Of a stretch of 12,471 bases of DNA, positions 6,148 through 12,388 are shown one piece after another; position 1 is the first letter of the stretch; every line of letters begins with the position of its first letter. The notes under the pieces are model-generated. The model was not told where the DNA came from. It saw nothing but the letters and a program-made list of their open reading frames with translations, and ran no database searches. The stretch lies in the NCBI GenBank assembly GCA_934597585.1, contig CAKTSA010000043.1, positions 1 to 12,471 of the forward strand, written 5' to 3'. Position numbers and translations under genes: made by a program. Source of the stretch: an uncultured Oscillospiraceae bacterium (GTDB lineage Bacteria > Bacillota > Clostridia > Oscillospirales > Oscillospiraceae).

Positions 6148-7485
6148 ATGATCAAGGTCGACCTTACCAATATCCAGAGCTTTCTGCGGCTGCCCTACGA
6201 GGCGGCGGTGGCTCCCCGCCTGAAGATCGCCCATAGCCATCTGCATCTGGCCAGCGGCCGGGGCGGCGAGTTTACCGGCTGGGTGCACCTGCCCCGGGAC
6301 TATGACCGTGCGGAGTACGCCCGCATCCAGGCGGCGGCGAAGAAGATCCAGAGCGACTCCCAGGCCCTGGTGGTCATCGGCATCGGCGGCTCCTATCTGG
6401 GGGCCCGGGGCGTCATCGAGTGCCTGTGCTCCCCCAACTACAACCTGAAAAAGAAGAACACCCCCAACATCTACTTCATCGGCAACGGTCTCAGCAGCGA
6501 GGCGCTGACCGAGGCCATGGAGCTGGTGGAGGGCGTGGATTTCTCCGTCAACGTGATCTCCAAATCCGGCACCACCACCGAGCCTGCCGTGGCCTTCCGC
6601 TTCTTCCGCGAGCTGCTGGAAAAGCGCTACGGCAAGGAGGAGGCCGCCCGCCGTATCTACGCCACCACCGACGCCCACAAGGGCGCCCTGAAATCCCTGG
6701 CCGACGCCAACGGCTATGAGACCTTTGTGGTGCCCGACAACATCGGCGGCCGCTACAGCGTGCTGACCGCCGTGGGCCTGCTGCCCATTGCCGCCGCCGG
6801 CATTGACACCGACGCCCTCATGGCCGGCGCCCAGGAGATGATGGAGACCTGCGCCGCCGGGGATATGGAGCGCAACCCCACCTGGTGCTATGCCGGCGCC
6901 CGGTACGAGCTGTACCGCATGGGCCGCAAGATCGAGATCCTGGCCGCCTACGAGCCGGCCTTCCGCTTTATGTCCGAGTGGTGGAAGCAGCTGTACGGCG
7001 AGAGCGAGGGCAAGGAGAACAAGGGCCTGTTCCCCGCCAGCGTGGAATTCACCGCCGATCTCCACTCCATGGGCCAGTATATCCAGCAGGGCGAGCGGCA
7101 TCTGTTCGAGACCGTGGTGCGCTTCGGCCCCTCCGCCCACCAGCAGGAGGTCCCCTTTGACGAGGGCAACGGCGACGGCCTGAACTTCCTGGCGGGCAAG
7201 AGCATGGACTTCATCGCCCGCCAGGCCATGGACGGCACCCTTCTGGCCCACGTGGAGGGCGGCGTGCCCAACATCATCATCGAGACCGGCAGCAACAACG
7301 CCCACACCCTGGGCGAATTGATCTATTTCTTCGAGTATGCCTGCGGCCTGAGCGGCTATCTGCTGGACGTGAACCCCTTTGACCAGCCCGGCGTCGAGGC
7401 CTATAAGAAGAACATGTTCGCCCTGCTGGGCAAGCCCGGCTACGAGGAGCTCCGTGAGGACCTGCTGAAAAAGCTGAAACGTTAA
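6148..7485 (+). CDS. pgi: Glucose-6-phosphate isomerase
   Basis: The enzyme interconverts glucose 6-phosphate and fructose 6-phosphate in glycolysis and gluconeogenesis in the cytoplasm. Sugar-phosphate binding motifs [10 protein letters not shown] (78-87) and SKSGTTTE (138-145), the family signature DNIGGRYS (197-204) with its active-site Arg, the catalytic Glu in ESEGKENKG (Glu290) and the second signature [11 protein letters not shown] (410-420) with its active-site Lys are all present. The 445-aa length matches the short Firmicutes form rather than the roughly 550-aa proteobacterial form. AGGAGGT lies 7 nt before ATG 6148. A recognisable promoter precedes it; no clear terminator follows, so some readthrough into the small P-loop gene is possible. 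Confidence 0.97.
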   Translation: MIKVDLTNIQSFLRLPYEAAVAPRLKIAHSHLHLASGRGGEFTGWVHLPRDYDRAEYARIQAAAKKIQSDSQALVVIGIGGSYLGARGVIECLCSPNYNLKKKNTPNIYFIGNGLSSEALTEAMELVEGVDFSVNVISKSGTTTEPAVAFRFFRELLEKRYGKEEAARRIYATTDAHKGALKSLADANGYETFVVPDNIGGRYSVLTAVGLLPIAAAGIDTDALMAGAQEMMETCAAGDMERNPTWCYAGARYELYRMGRKIEILAAYEPAFRFMSEWWKQLYGESEGKENKGLFPASVEFTADLHSMGQYIQQGERHLFETVVRFGPSAHQQEVPFDEGNGDGLNFLAGKSMDFIARQAMDGTLLAHVEGGVPNIIIETGSNNAHTLGELIYFFEYACGLSGYLLDVNPFDQPGVEAYKKNMFALLGKPGYEELREDLLKKLKR

Positions 7486-7496
7486 CGGTTTTGTCA

Positions 7497-7525
7497 TTGC
7501 TTTTTCTCCGGGCATATGGTATGCT
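7497..7525 (+). promoter_or_regulatory. Promoter of the small P-loop gene
   Basis: TTGCTT (7497-7502), 17-nt spacer, TATGCT (7520-7525), with TGG just before the -10 (extended -10). It starts 12 nt after the pgi stop codon. Confidence 0.6.
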
Positions 7526-7535
7526 GACAGTAGGA

Positions 7536-7549
7536 GAATAGTCCTATTC
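7536..7549. promoter_or_regulatory. Operator-like palindrome at transcription start
   Basis: GAATAG-TC-CTATTC is a perfect 6-bp inverted repeat with a 2-nt centre. It lies about 10 nt downstream of the -10 element and ahead of the RBS of the small P-loop gene, a place where a repressor would block transcription. Confidence 0.4.
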
Positions 7550-7570
7550 AAGTTAAAGGAGTGATTTCTT

Positions 7571-7981
7571 ATGGTTAGATTGATTATGGGTGCCAACGGC
7601 GCAGGCAAGACCAAGCAGCTGATCGAGCTGATCCACACCGCGGTGGAGAGCGAGAACGGCAGCGTCGTGTGCATCGAACCCAGCGCCGACATGACCTATG
7701 ACATCAGCTATAACGTCCGTCTGGTCAACGCCGGTGAGTATAACGTGAACAATTACGAGTGCCTGCGGGGCTTTATCAGCGGCCTGTACGCCGGCAATTA
7801 CGATATTTCCCACGTGTTTGTGGACAACCTGTGCAAGATCGCCGGCGACAAGGATCTGCAGGCGGTGGAGGACTTCCTGGGCTGGCTGGATCGCTTCAGC
7901 GGTGCCAACGACGTGAAGTTCACCGTCACCATCAGCGCCGACGAGGATTCCGCCACCGAGGGTCTGCGGCAGTATACCTGA
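7571..7981 (+). CDS. Small P-loop NTPase-like protein, 136 aa
   Basis: The start ATG 7571 has AAAGGAG 9 nt upstream. The N-terminus carries a clear Walker A motif GANGAGKT (7-14), and VFVDN (82-86) reads as a Walker B strand with Asp85. A third hydrophobic strand KFTVTIS (116-122) could carry a sensor residue. There is no room for an oligomerisation or DNA-binding domain, so this is a minimal P-loop fold. I recall relatives of this size in many Clostridia, often labelled as twitching motility PilT proteins, a label with no support from the sequence. The gene has its own extended -10 promoter, an adjacent palindrome and its own terminator, so it is probably monocistronic. Substrate and role are unknown. 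Confidence 0.8.
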   Translation: MVRLIMGANGAGKTKQLIELIHTAVESENGSVVCIEPSADMTYDISYNVRLVNAGEYNVNNYECLRGFISGLYAGNYDISHVFVDNLCKIAGDKDLQAVEDFLGWLDRFSGANDVKFTVTISADEDSATEGLRQYT

Positions 7982-7998
7982 TTTCAAAAATCAAGCAA

Positions 7999-8034
7999 AA
8001 AGAGGAATGGCGCTGGCCATTCCTCTTTCTTTTA
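7999..8034 (+). terminator. Intrinsic terminator of the small P-loop gene
   Basis: AAAGAGGAATGG (7999-8010) pairs perfectly with CCATTCCTCTTT (8017-8028), followed by CTTTT. It begins 17 nt after the stop codon. It is also the outermost hairpin of the left arm of the inverted cassette. Confidence 0.85.
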
Positions 8035-8039
8035 GGAAC

Positions 8040-8239
8040 GTTTCGTGGCTGCGGCCACGAGGTACTTTTGGCCGCAGTCCCAAAAGTACCCAAAAGGACA
8101 ACCAGAAACCGTAGGTTTCTGGACTTCCTGCGCGCTGTTTATTTTGCAGATTTGCTGCCTTATACCACGCGTTCACAGAACACGGTTGTTATTGTTACGT
8201 ATGACGTATCGTCTGCCCTTCTTGCGCCGCTGCCGCTCA
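8040..8239 (+). repeat. Left arm of the inverted cassette
   Basis: Hairpins in order: TCGTGGC/GCCACGA (8043-8049, 8054-8060); GGTACTTTTGG/CCAAAAGTACC (8061-8071, 8080-8090); CCAGAAACC/GGTTTCTGG with loop GTA (8102-8110, 8114-8122). GCGCGCTGT follows, then CGCGTTCAC, and the arm ends in the 17-bp inner repeat at 8223-8239. All three stems are perfect. Confidence 0.8.
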
Positions 8240-8281
8240 CGTTATCAACGGTAGAACCAACAGTGTTGTTCGTTATTGGCA

Positions 8282-8478
8282 TGAGCGGCAGCGGCGCAGG
8301 AGCAGAGGCGATTCGATGACGAAACGAAAAAGGAAAGCTTGCGTGAACGTGCGGTAAAATCCAATACATTTGCACATTGTACAGCGCGCCGGGAGGTGAA
8401 GGAACCGGAGGTTCCTTCCGGTGTTTTTGCCTACTTTTGCCACTGTAGGCAAAAGTAGGTCGCTCCGGAGAGCGAAAC
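8282..8478 (-). repeat. Right arm of the inverted cassette
   Basis: Read on the minus strand, hairpins in order: TCGCTC/GAGCGA (8475-8470, 8465-8460); CCTACTTTTGCC/GGCAAAAGTAGG (8459-8448, 8441-8430); GAAGGAACC/GGTTCCTTC with loop TCC (8418-8410, 8406-8398). GCGCGCTGT and GCACGTTCAC follow, ending in the inner 17-bp repeat. It has the same order and spacing as the left arm, with compensated stem changes. Confidence 0.8.
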
Positions 8479-8503
8479 ACCCCCATCCATTCACCCTACA
8501 AAG

Positions 8504-8537
8504 AAAGAGAGGAACGACCTCTGTCGTTCCTCTCTTT
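8504..8537. terminator. Bidirectional terminator at the end of dnaX-ybaB
   Basis: A perfect 15-bp stem (8504-8518 with 8523-8537, loop CTCT) ends 5 nt from the ybaB stop codon. On the minus strand a T-rich TTTCTTTG follows; on plus TTTTCGTTTT follows. It is the outermost hairpin of the right arm of the cassette and resembles the terminator at 7999-8034. Confidence 0.85.
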
Positions 8538-8542
8538 TCGTT

Positions 8543-8905
8543 TTACATCAACCCCGGGATATTCAATCCGCCTGTAAGGCCGTTCATGGAGTTGTTCATG
8601 GCCTCGTCGGCCTGGCGCAGCGCCTCGTTGACGGCGGAGATCACCAGGTCCTGCAGCATCTCCACATCCTGGGGGTCCACGGCGTCCGGCTGAATGGTCA
8701 GGGCCTTCAGCTCCTTCTTGCCGCTGACGACAGCCTGTACCGCGCCGCCGCCTGCGCTGGCGGTGAAATCGGTGTTCTCCACATCCTCCTGGGCCTTCGC
8801 CATCTGCTGCTGCATCTGCATGATCTTCTGCTGCATCTGCTGCTGGCGCATCATCTGGCCCTGGCTGCCGCCAAAGCCGCCTCTCGCGCTGTATCCCTTT
8901 GCCAT
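8543..8905 (-). CDS. ybaB: YbaB/EbfC family nucleoid-associated protein
   Basis: YbaB/EbfC proteins are small dimeric DNA-binding proteins that coat the nucleoid. This one is 120 aa: a glycine-rich start, a Met/Gln-rich helix ([19 protein letters not shown], about residues 17-35), then the family core with [25 protein letters not shown] (53-77) and a C-terminal helix ([20 protein letters not shown]). The Gln/Met-rich helix is longer than in many homologues. Its RBS AAGGAG overlaps the dnaX stop codon, and only 13 nt separate the genes, so they are cotranscribed. In Bacillus and many Firmicutes recR follows; here a terminator and the inverted cassette follow instead. Confidence 0.93.
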   Translation of the reverse strand: MAKGYSARGGFGGSQGQMMRQQQMQQKIMQMQQQMAKAQEDVENTDFTASAGGGAVQAVVSGKKELKALTIQPDAVDPQDVEMLQDLVISAVNEALRQADEAMNNSMNGLTGGLNIPGLM

Positions 8906-8918
8906 AGTCGTATTCTCC

Positions 8919-10787
8919 TTATGTGATCTTAAAATTTTCCAGTTGCTGTCCTTTTTGCATCAGCTCCGCCAGAGCGTCTGCCGCGTCCGTCGGGGCGGGC
9001 GGGGCCTGCACAGGCTGCGCCGCCGGCGGCTCCTCCCAGAGGGGGATCTCCTCCGCCTTGGGGGCGGGGGCCGGTTCTGGCTTTGGCTCCGGCTTCGGCT
9101 GAGGCTGCGGCCGGGGCTGCGGTTTTGGCTGGGGTCTGGGGGGCGGCGCCGTCTGAGGGGCGGCGCCCACTGCCAGCTGCACCCGGATGGGCGTGCCCAG
9201 CTCCTGGCTGGTCACCTCCCGCAGCACTGACAGGGTGGCCTCGTTGTCGATGGAGTCCTTCACGAAATCGTTCTGGCACAGCACCGTCAGACAGCCGTCC
9301 GCCACCACGCCGCTGGCCATGTTCAGGAACACCCGGTTGCGCGCGCTCAGCCGGCCCTTGTACTGGTCGATGAGCCGGTCCCACACCGCTGTGTCGCCGC
9401 CGGAGCCCTCTGCCGCCGGGGCAGGGGCGGGGGCAGGTGCCGCCGTCCGTACCGGATGGGGCGGGGCCTCCTGAGGGATGTCAAATACTCGCTCGCCGTA
9501 TTCCTCCGGCGGTGGGGGCGCCTCGCCGAACCGGTCGTCGATGGGGATGTCCTGCACCGGCGGAGGTGGGGGCGCGGGCCGTTGGGCCGGGGCGGGCCGG
9601 GCCGTCGGGGCCGCCTTTTTCGGCTGTGCCGCCGGGGCGGGCCGGGCTGCCGCGCCGCTTTCCAGGGCCGTTACCCGCTGCGCCAGGGCCGTCAGATCGC
9701 CGCTGAGGCTCTCGTCGCACAGCTTCAGCAGGCACAGCTCCGCGTCGGTTCGGGGGCGTATGCTGTCCGGCAGTGCCGCGCAGCACTGGCGCAGCGTGTC
9801 GGTCATATACAGGAATCGTGTCATGGGCAGGTCGCCCGCCAGGTCGGCCAGGGTCCTGCGGTCGTAGAGTCCCGTCAGCAGGGCCGTACCGCCGTCGGGG
9901 GCGGCCTTCAGGATGGTCATGTCCCGGCACAGGTCGCTGAGCTCGCTGAGCAGCGCCGCCACGTCCTTGCCGCCCCGGTACAGCTGGTCGAACAGGGCCA
10001 GCGTGTCGCCGGTGCGCCTGTCCAGAATGCAGCGCATCAGCTGCACCGTCTGTGCGGCGCCGGCCAGGCCCAGTACCTCCAGCACCGCGGCGTTGTCGAT
10101 GGTGCCCTCCACCGCCCGGCACTGGTCCAGCAGGGACAGGGCGTCACGCATGGCGCCGTTGGCCATCCGGGCCAGCAGCTCCGCCCCGTCGGGCGAGAGG
10201 TCGATGTGCTCCGCCTGGGCGATGTCCAGCAGCTGCTGCTGGATATCCCGGGGCAGCAGCCGCTTGAAGGAGAACCGCTGGCAGCGGGAGAGAATGGTGG
10301 CCGGCACCTTGTGCAGCTCTGTGGTGGCCAGGATGAACAGCAGGTGCTCCGGCGGCTCCTCCAGGATCTTCAGCAGGGCGTTGAAGGCGGCGATGGACAG
10401 CATGTGCACCTCGTCGATGATATACACCCGCTTTTTCAGCACGGAGGGGGTATAGACCGCCTCCTCCCGCAGGGCGCGGACCTGATCCACGCCGTTGTTG
10501 GAGGCGGCGTCCAGCTCCGTTACATCCAGCAGCGCACCGCTGTCGATGCCCCGGCAGGCGTCGCACTCGCAGCAGGGCGCACCGTCGATGGGGTGCTCAC
10601 AGTTGACGGCCTTGGCCAGGATCCGGGCGCAGGTGGTCTTGCCGGTGCCCCGGGTGCCGGTGAAGAGGTAGGCGTGGCCCACGCGGCCCTCCGCCACCTG
10701 CCGCTGCAGCGTGTCGGTGATATGGGCCTGGCCCACCACCTCTGAGAATGTTTTGGGCCGCCACTTGCGGTACAGTGCCTGATACAT
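8919..10787 (-). CDS. dnaX: DNA polymerase III subunit gamma/tau
   Basis: DnaX is the ATPase core of the clamp loader that places the beta clamp at primer ends during replication. I chose ATG 10785-10787 ([14 protein letters not shown], the usual family start), 7 nt after AAGGAGG; a 17-codon upstream extension reads through tandem repeats. Walker A GTRGTGKT (44-51), a four-cysteine zinc site (Cys63, 72, 73/75, 78 region), DEVH Walker B (IIDEVH 123-128), sensor-1 region [17 protein letters not shown] and the SRC arginine finger (167-169) are present. Two Pro/Ala-rich linkers (about 393-445 and 548-582) flank a conserved tau C-terminal domain. At 622 aa it is the full-length tau form. The order SRP RNA-dnaX-ybaB matches Bacillus. 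Confidence 0.97.
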   Translation of the reverse strand: MYQALYRKWRPKTFSEVVGQAHITDTLQRQVAEGRVGHAYLFTGTRGTGKTTCARILAKAVNCEHPIDGAPCCECDACRGIDSGALLDVTELDAASNNGVDQVRALREEAVYTPSVLKKRVYIIDEVHMLSIAAFNALLKILEEPPEHLLFILATTELHKVPATILSRCQRFSFKRLLPRDIQQQLLDIAQAEHIDLSPDGAELLARMANGAMRDALSLLDQCRAVEGTIDNAAVLEVLGLAGAAQTVQLMRCILDRRTGDTLALFDQLYRGGKDVAALLSELSDLCRDMTILKAAPDGGTALLTGLYDRRTLADLAGDLPMTRFLYMTDTLRQCCAALPDSIRPRTDAELCLLKLCDESLSGDLTALAQRVTALESGAAARPAPAAQPKKAAPTARPAPAQRPAPPPPPVQDIPIDDRFGEAPPPPEEYGERVFDIPQEAPPHPVRTAAPAPAPAPAAEGSGGDTAVWDRLIDQYKGRLSARNRVFLNMASGVVADGCLTVLCQNDFVKDSIDNEATLSVLREVTSQELGTPIRVQLAVGAAPQTAPPPRPQPKPQPRPQPQPKPEPKPEPAPAPKAEEIPLWEEPPAAQPVQAPPAPTDAADALAELMQKGQQLENFKIT

Positions 10788-10813
10788 CCCGCCGCCTCCT
10801 TTCCGAATGGGAT

Positions 10814-10879
10814 CATAAAGCCGTTTTATGGGGTGCATAAAGGCCGTTTATGTACCCCATAACGCCCCTTTATGTACCG
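10814..10879. repeat. Three tandem 22-bp repeats upstream of dnaX
   Basis: Units at 10814-10835, 10836-10857 and 10858-10879 each contain CATAAA (CATAAC in unit 3) and, 11 nt after its first base, TTTATG. TTTATG recurs at 10825, 10847 and 10869, exactly 22 nt apart. Each unit is an inverted repeat with a 5-nt centre, and in the middle the symmetry extends to GGGGT...ACCCC (10830-10858). It lies between the SRP RNA terminator and the dnaX RBS and looks like an operator array or iterons. No clear separate dnaX promoter could be identified. Confidence 0.75.
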
Positions 10880-10889
10880 TAAAACAGCG

Positions 10890-11037
10890 AAAAAAAGTCC
10901 TCCACACGCAGCTGCGGAACCGGCTTCCTCGCGGCACATGTCTATCCCTCTTAATGCTGCTCGGTTCCCCGCCTGACATGATTCGTGGGTATCCATTGCG
11001 CGAGACCGGCTCCGCAGCTGCCTGCGGAGGACTCATT
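10890..11037 (-). ncRNA. ffs: Signal recognition particle RNA (small bacterial type)
   Basis: This is the RNA scaffold of the signal recognition particle, which binds Ffh and targets membrane proteins. On the minus strand a long hairpin forms between 11031-11006 and 10898-10923 (TCCTCC / GGAGGA ends, GCAGCTGCGGA core). The apical domain IV is recognisable: GTCAGG, a CGG-GGAA-CCG tetraloop (GGAA at 10968-10965) and AGCAGCA. Closing stem CATGTC/GACATG flanks it. The hairpin ends in seven T (10896-10890), making its own terminator. The stem-loop is about 134 nt, lacking an Alu domain as in the short form. A strong promoter sits immediately upstream, and dnaX downstream, as in Bacillus subtilis scr-dnaX. 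Transcript ends are approximate. Confidence 0.92.
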
Positions 11038-11044
11038 CCATGGT

Positions 11045-11073
11045 ATTATACATCAAAGTTTACTGTTTGGCAA
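11045..11073 (-). promoter_or_regulatory. Promoter of the SRP RNA
   Basis: Minus-strand TTGCCA (11073-11068), 17-nt spacer, consensus TATAAT (11050-11045). The start would be about 11038, a few nt before the SRP RNA hairpin. Confidence 0.85.
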
Positions 11074-11083
11074 CAATGAGTTT

Positions 11084-11112
11084 TTGCCAGGGACTTGCTT
11101 TTTTTATAAAAT
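11084..11112 (+). promoter_or_regulatory. Promoter of the CobW-type GTPase gene
   Basis: TTGCCA (11084-11089), 17-nt spacer, TAAAAT (11107-11112). It is back to back with the SRP RNA promoter: the two identical -35 hexamers are inverted, 10 nt apart. An alternative TTGCTT-16-TATGAT (11095-11122) overlaps. No Zur-like palindrome was recognised. Confidence 0.65.
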
Positions 11113-11176
11113 AGGATATGATATAGGGGAAAAAATAAAATGCTGCGACCACAGCAGAAGAAAAGAAGGTTTTACT

Positions 11177-12373
11177 ATGACAAAGATCGACATTATCTCT
11201 GGATTCCTGGGCGCGGGCAAGACCACGCTGATCAAGAAGCTGCTGAAAGAGGCCTATCAGGGCGAAAAGCTGGTGCTGATCGAAAACGAGTTCGGCGAGA
11301 TCTCCATTGACGGCGGCTTTCTGAAGGACAGCGGCGTGCAGGTCAGTGAGATGTCCTCCGGCTGCATCTGCTGCTCTCTGGTGGGCGACTTCAACAAGGC
11401 GCTGAAGGAGGTTCACCAGCAGTTCCAGCCCGACCGCATCCTCATCGAGCCCTCCGGCGTGGGCAAGCTCAGCGACGTGATCGTGGCGGTGGAGAACACC
11501 GTGAAGGACGTGCCGGATATGAAGCTGAACAGCTTCGTCACCGTGGCCGACGCCAGCAAGGTGAAGGTCTATATGAAGAACTTCGGCGAGTTCTACAACA
11601 ACCAGATCGAGTCCGCTGGCACCATCATCCTCTCCCGTACCCAGAAGCTGAGCCAGGAGAAGCTGGAGGCCGCCGCTGCCATGCTGCGGGAGAAGAACGC
11701 CGACGCCGCTATTATCACCACCCCCTGGGATCAGATCGACGGCAAGACCATTCTGGCCGCCGTGGAGAAGGTGTCTCTGGCCGACGAGATGCTGGAGAAG
11801 ATGCGGGCCGAGCATGAGGCCGACGAGCACGAGCATGAGCACCATCACCATCATGACCACGATGAGCATGAGGACCATGACCACGACCACGAGCATTGCC
11901 ATCATCACCATGACCACGATGATGACGACGATCACGATCATGACCACTGCTGCCACCACCATGATCACGAGGAGGAGCACGAGCATCATCATGATCATGA
12001 CCATGACCACGATCATGACGAGCATGAGCACCACCATCACCACGACGGTGAGGAGTGCGACGATCCCCACTGCGGCTGCCATCACCATCATCACCACGCC
12101 GACGAGGTGTTCACCTCCTGGGGCGAGGAGACGGTGAAGCCCTTCACTGAGGAGCAGCTGCACCACATTCTGACGGCGCTGGACAGCGGCGACTACGGCC
12201 AGATCGTCCGTGCCAAGGGCATCGTGCCCAATGGCGAGGGCAAGTGGCTGCACTTCGACTATGTGCCGGAGGAGCATGAGGTGCGCTTCGGCCCCGCCGA
12301 CTACACCGGCCGCCTGTGCGTCATCGGCGCAAATCTGGACGAGCACAAGCTCCACGAGCTGTTCGGCCTGTAA
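11177..12373 (+). CDS. CobW/G3E family metallochaperone GTPase with His-rich tract
   Basis: G3E GTPases of this family insert or traffic metal ions (zinc, cobalt, nickel). The start ATG 11177 has AGAAGG 7 nt upstream; a longer frame to 10985 runs back through the SRP RNA promoter. Seen in order: Walker A GFLGAGKTT (9-17), switch region with ENEFGE (36-41), the metal-binding CxCC motif as CICC (63-66), Walker B ILIEPSG (88-94), then a tract from about residue 213 to 307 with some 47 His plus Asp, Glu and six Cys, and a C-terminal CobW_C domain (about 312-398). The base-specificity motif, usually NKxD or TKxD, reads SRTQ (153-156). Total 398 aa. A second G3E gene follows after 15 nt, so the pair forms an operon. 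Zinc is the likeliest metal; nickel or cobalt remain possible. Confidence 0.9.
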   Translation: MTKIDIISGFLGAGKTTLIKKLLKEAYQGEKLVLIENEFGEISIDGGFLKDSGVQVSEMSSGCICCSLVGDFNKALKEVHQQFQPDRILIEPSGVGKLSDVIVAVENTVKDVPDMKLNSFVTVADASKVKVYMKNFGEFYNNQIESAGTIILSRTQKLSQEKLEAAAAMLREKNADAAIITTPWDQIDGKTILAAVEKVSLADEMLEKMRAEHEADEHEHEHHHHHDHDEHEDHDHDHEHCHHHHDHDDDDDHDHDHCCHHHDHEEEHEHHHDHDHDHDHDEHEHHHHHDGEECDDPHCGCHHHHHHADEVFTSWGEETVKPFTEEQLHHILTALDSGDYGQIVRAKGIVPNGEGKWLHFDYVPEEHEVRFGPADYTGRLCVIGANLDEHKLHELFGL

Positions 12374-12388
12374 GGAGATGACAAGCCT

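Larger units (their letters stand above)
7997..8541. repeat. Inverted structured cassette of about 540 nt, gene-free
   Basis: The whole space between the convergent P-loop gene and ybaB is one imperfect inverted repeat. Both arms read inward as terminator hairpin, GTTTCG, hairpin 1, hairpin 2 with a TACTTTTG/CAAAAGTA core, CAAAA, hairpin 3, GCGCGCTGT, CGTTCAC, then GCGCCGCTGCCGCTCA. The innermost 17 bp (8223-8239 and 8282-8298) are perfectly complementary across a 42-nt centre. Stem sequences differ between arms but pairing is kept. I see no convincing gene; the open frames crossing it lack RBS and family features. It could be a non-autonomous transposable element with long terminal repeats or two tail-to-tail copies of a structured repeat. 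Confidence 0.8.

Noticed and set aside
6037..7692. A 551-codon open frame antisense to pgi
   Set aside because: It mirrors pgi, which has all its catalytic motifs. Long antisense frames are expected with strong GC bias at third codon positions; the protein is a low-complexity Gly/Ala/Val/His string without RBS or domain.
7759..8319. A 186-codon plus-strand frame across the P-loop gene end and the inverted cassette
   Set aside because: Starts inside the P-loop gene in another frame, passes through its terminator and hairpins, and has no RBS or recognisable domain.
9608..9624. Possible programmed -1 frameshift site in dnaX (AAA AAG in the Pro-rich linker) that would give a gamma form
   Set aside because: The heptamer reads G AAA AAG instead of the canonical A AAA AAG, the -1 frame stays open for more than 40 codons, and no clear stimulatory hairpin was recognised.
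9456..10745. A 429-codon open frame antisense to dnaX
   Set aside because: Shadow of dnaX with Gln/Gly/Val-rich low-complexity sequence; dnaX itself is unambiguous.
11101..11140. Zur or other metal-regulator operator ahead of the G3E gene
   Set aside because: The AT-rich stretch has no palindrome matching the Zur box that I know from Bacillus.
11811..12098. DNA-level tandem repeat or CRISPR-like array
   Set aside because: The repetitiveness comes from His/Asp/Glu codons within an intact reading frame; there are no regular repeats and spacers.
11060..12355. A 431-codon antisense frame with a long Val/Met/Leu-rich stretch resembling membrane segments
   Set aside because: The hydrophobic stretch is only the reverse reading of the His/Asp codons in the G3E gene, and the frame runs into the SRP RNA promoter.
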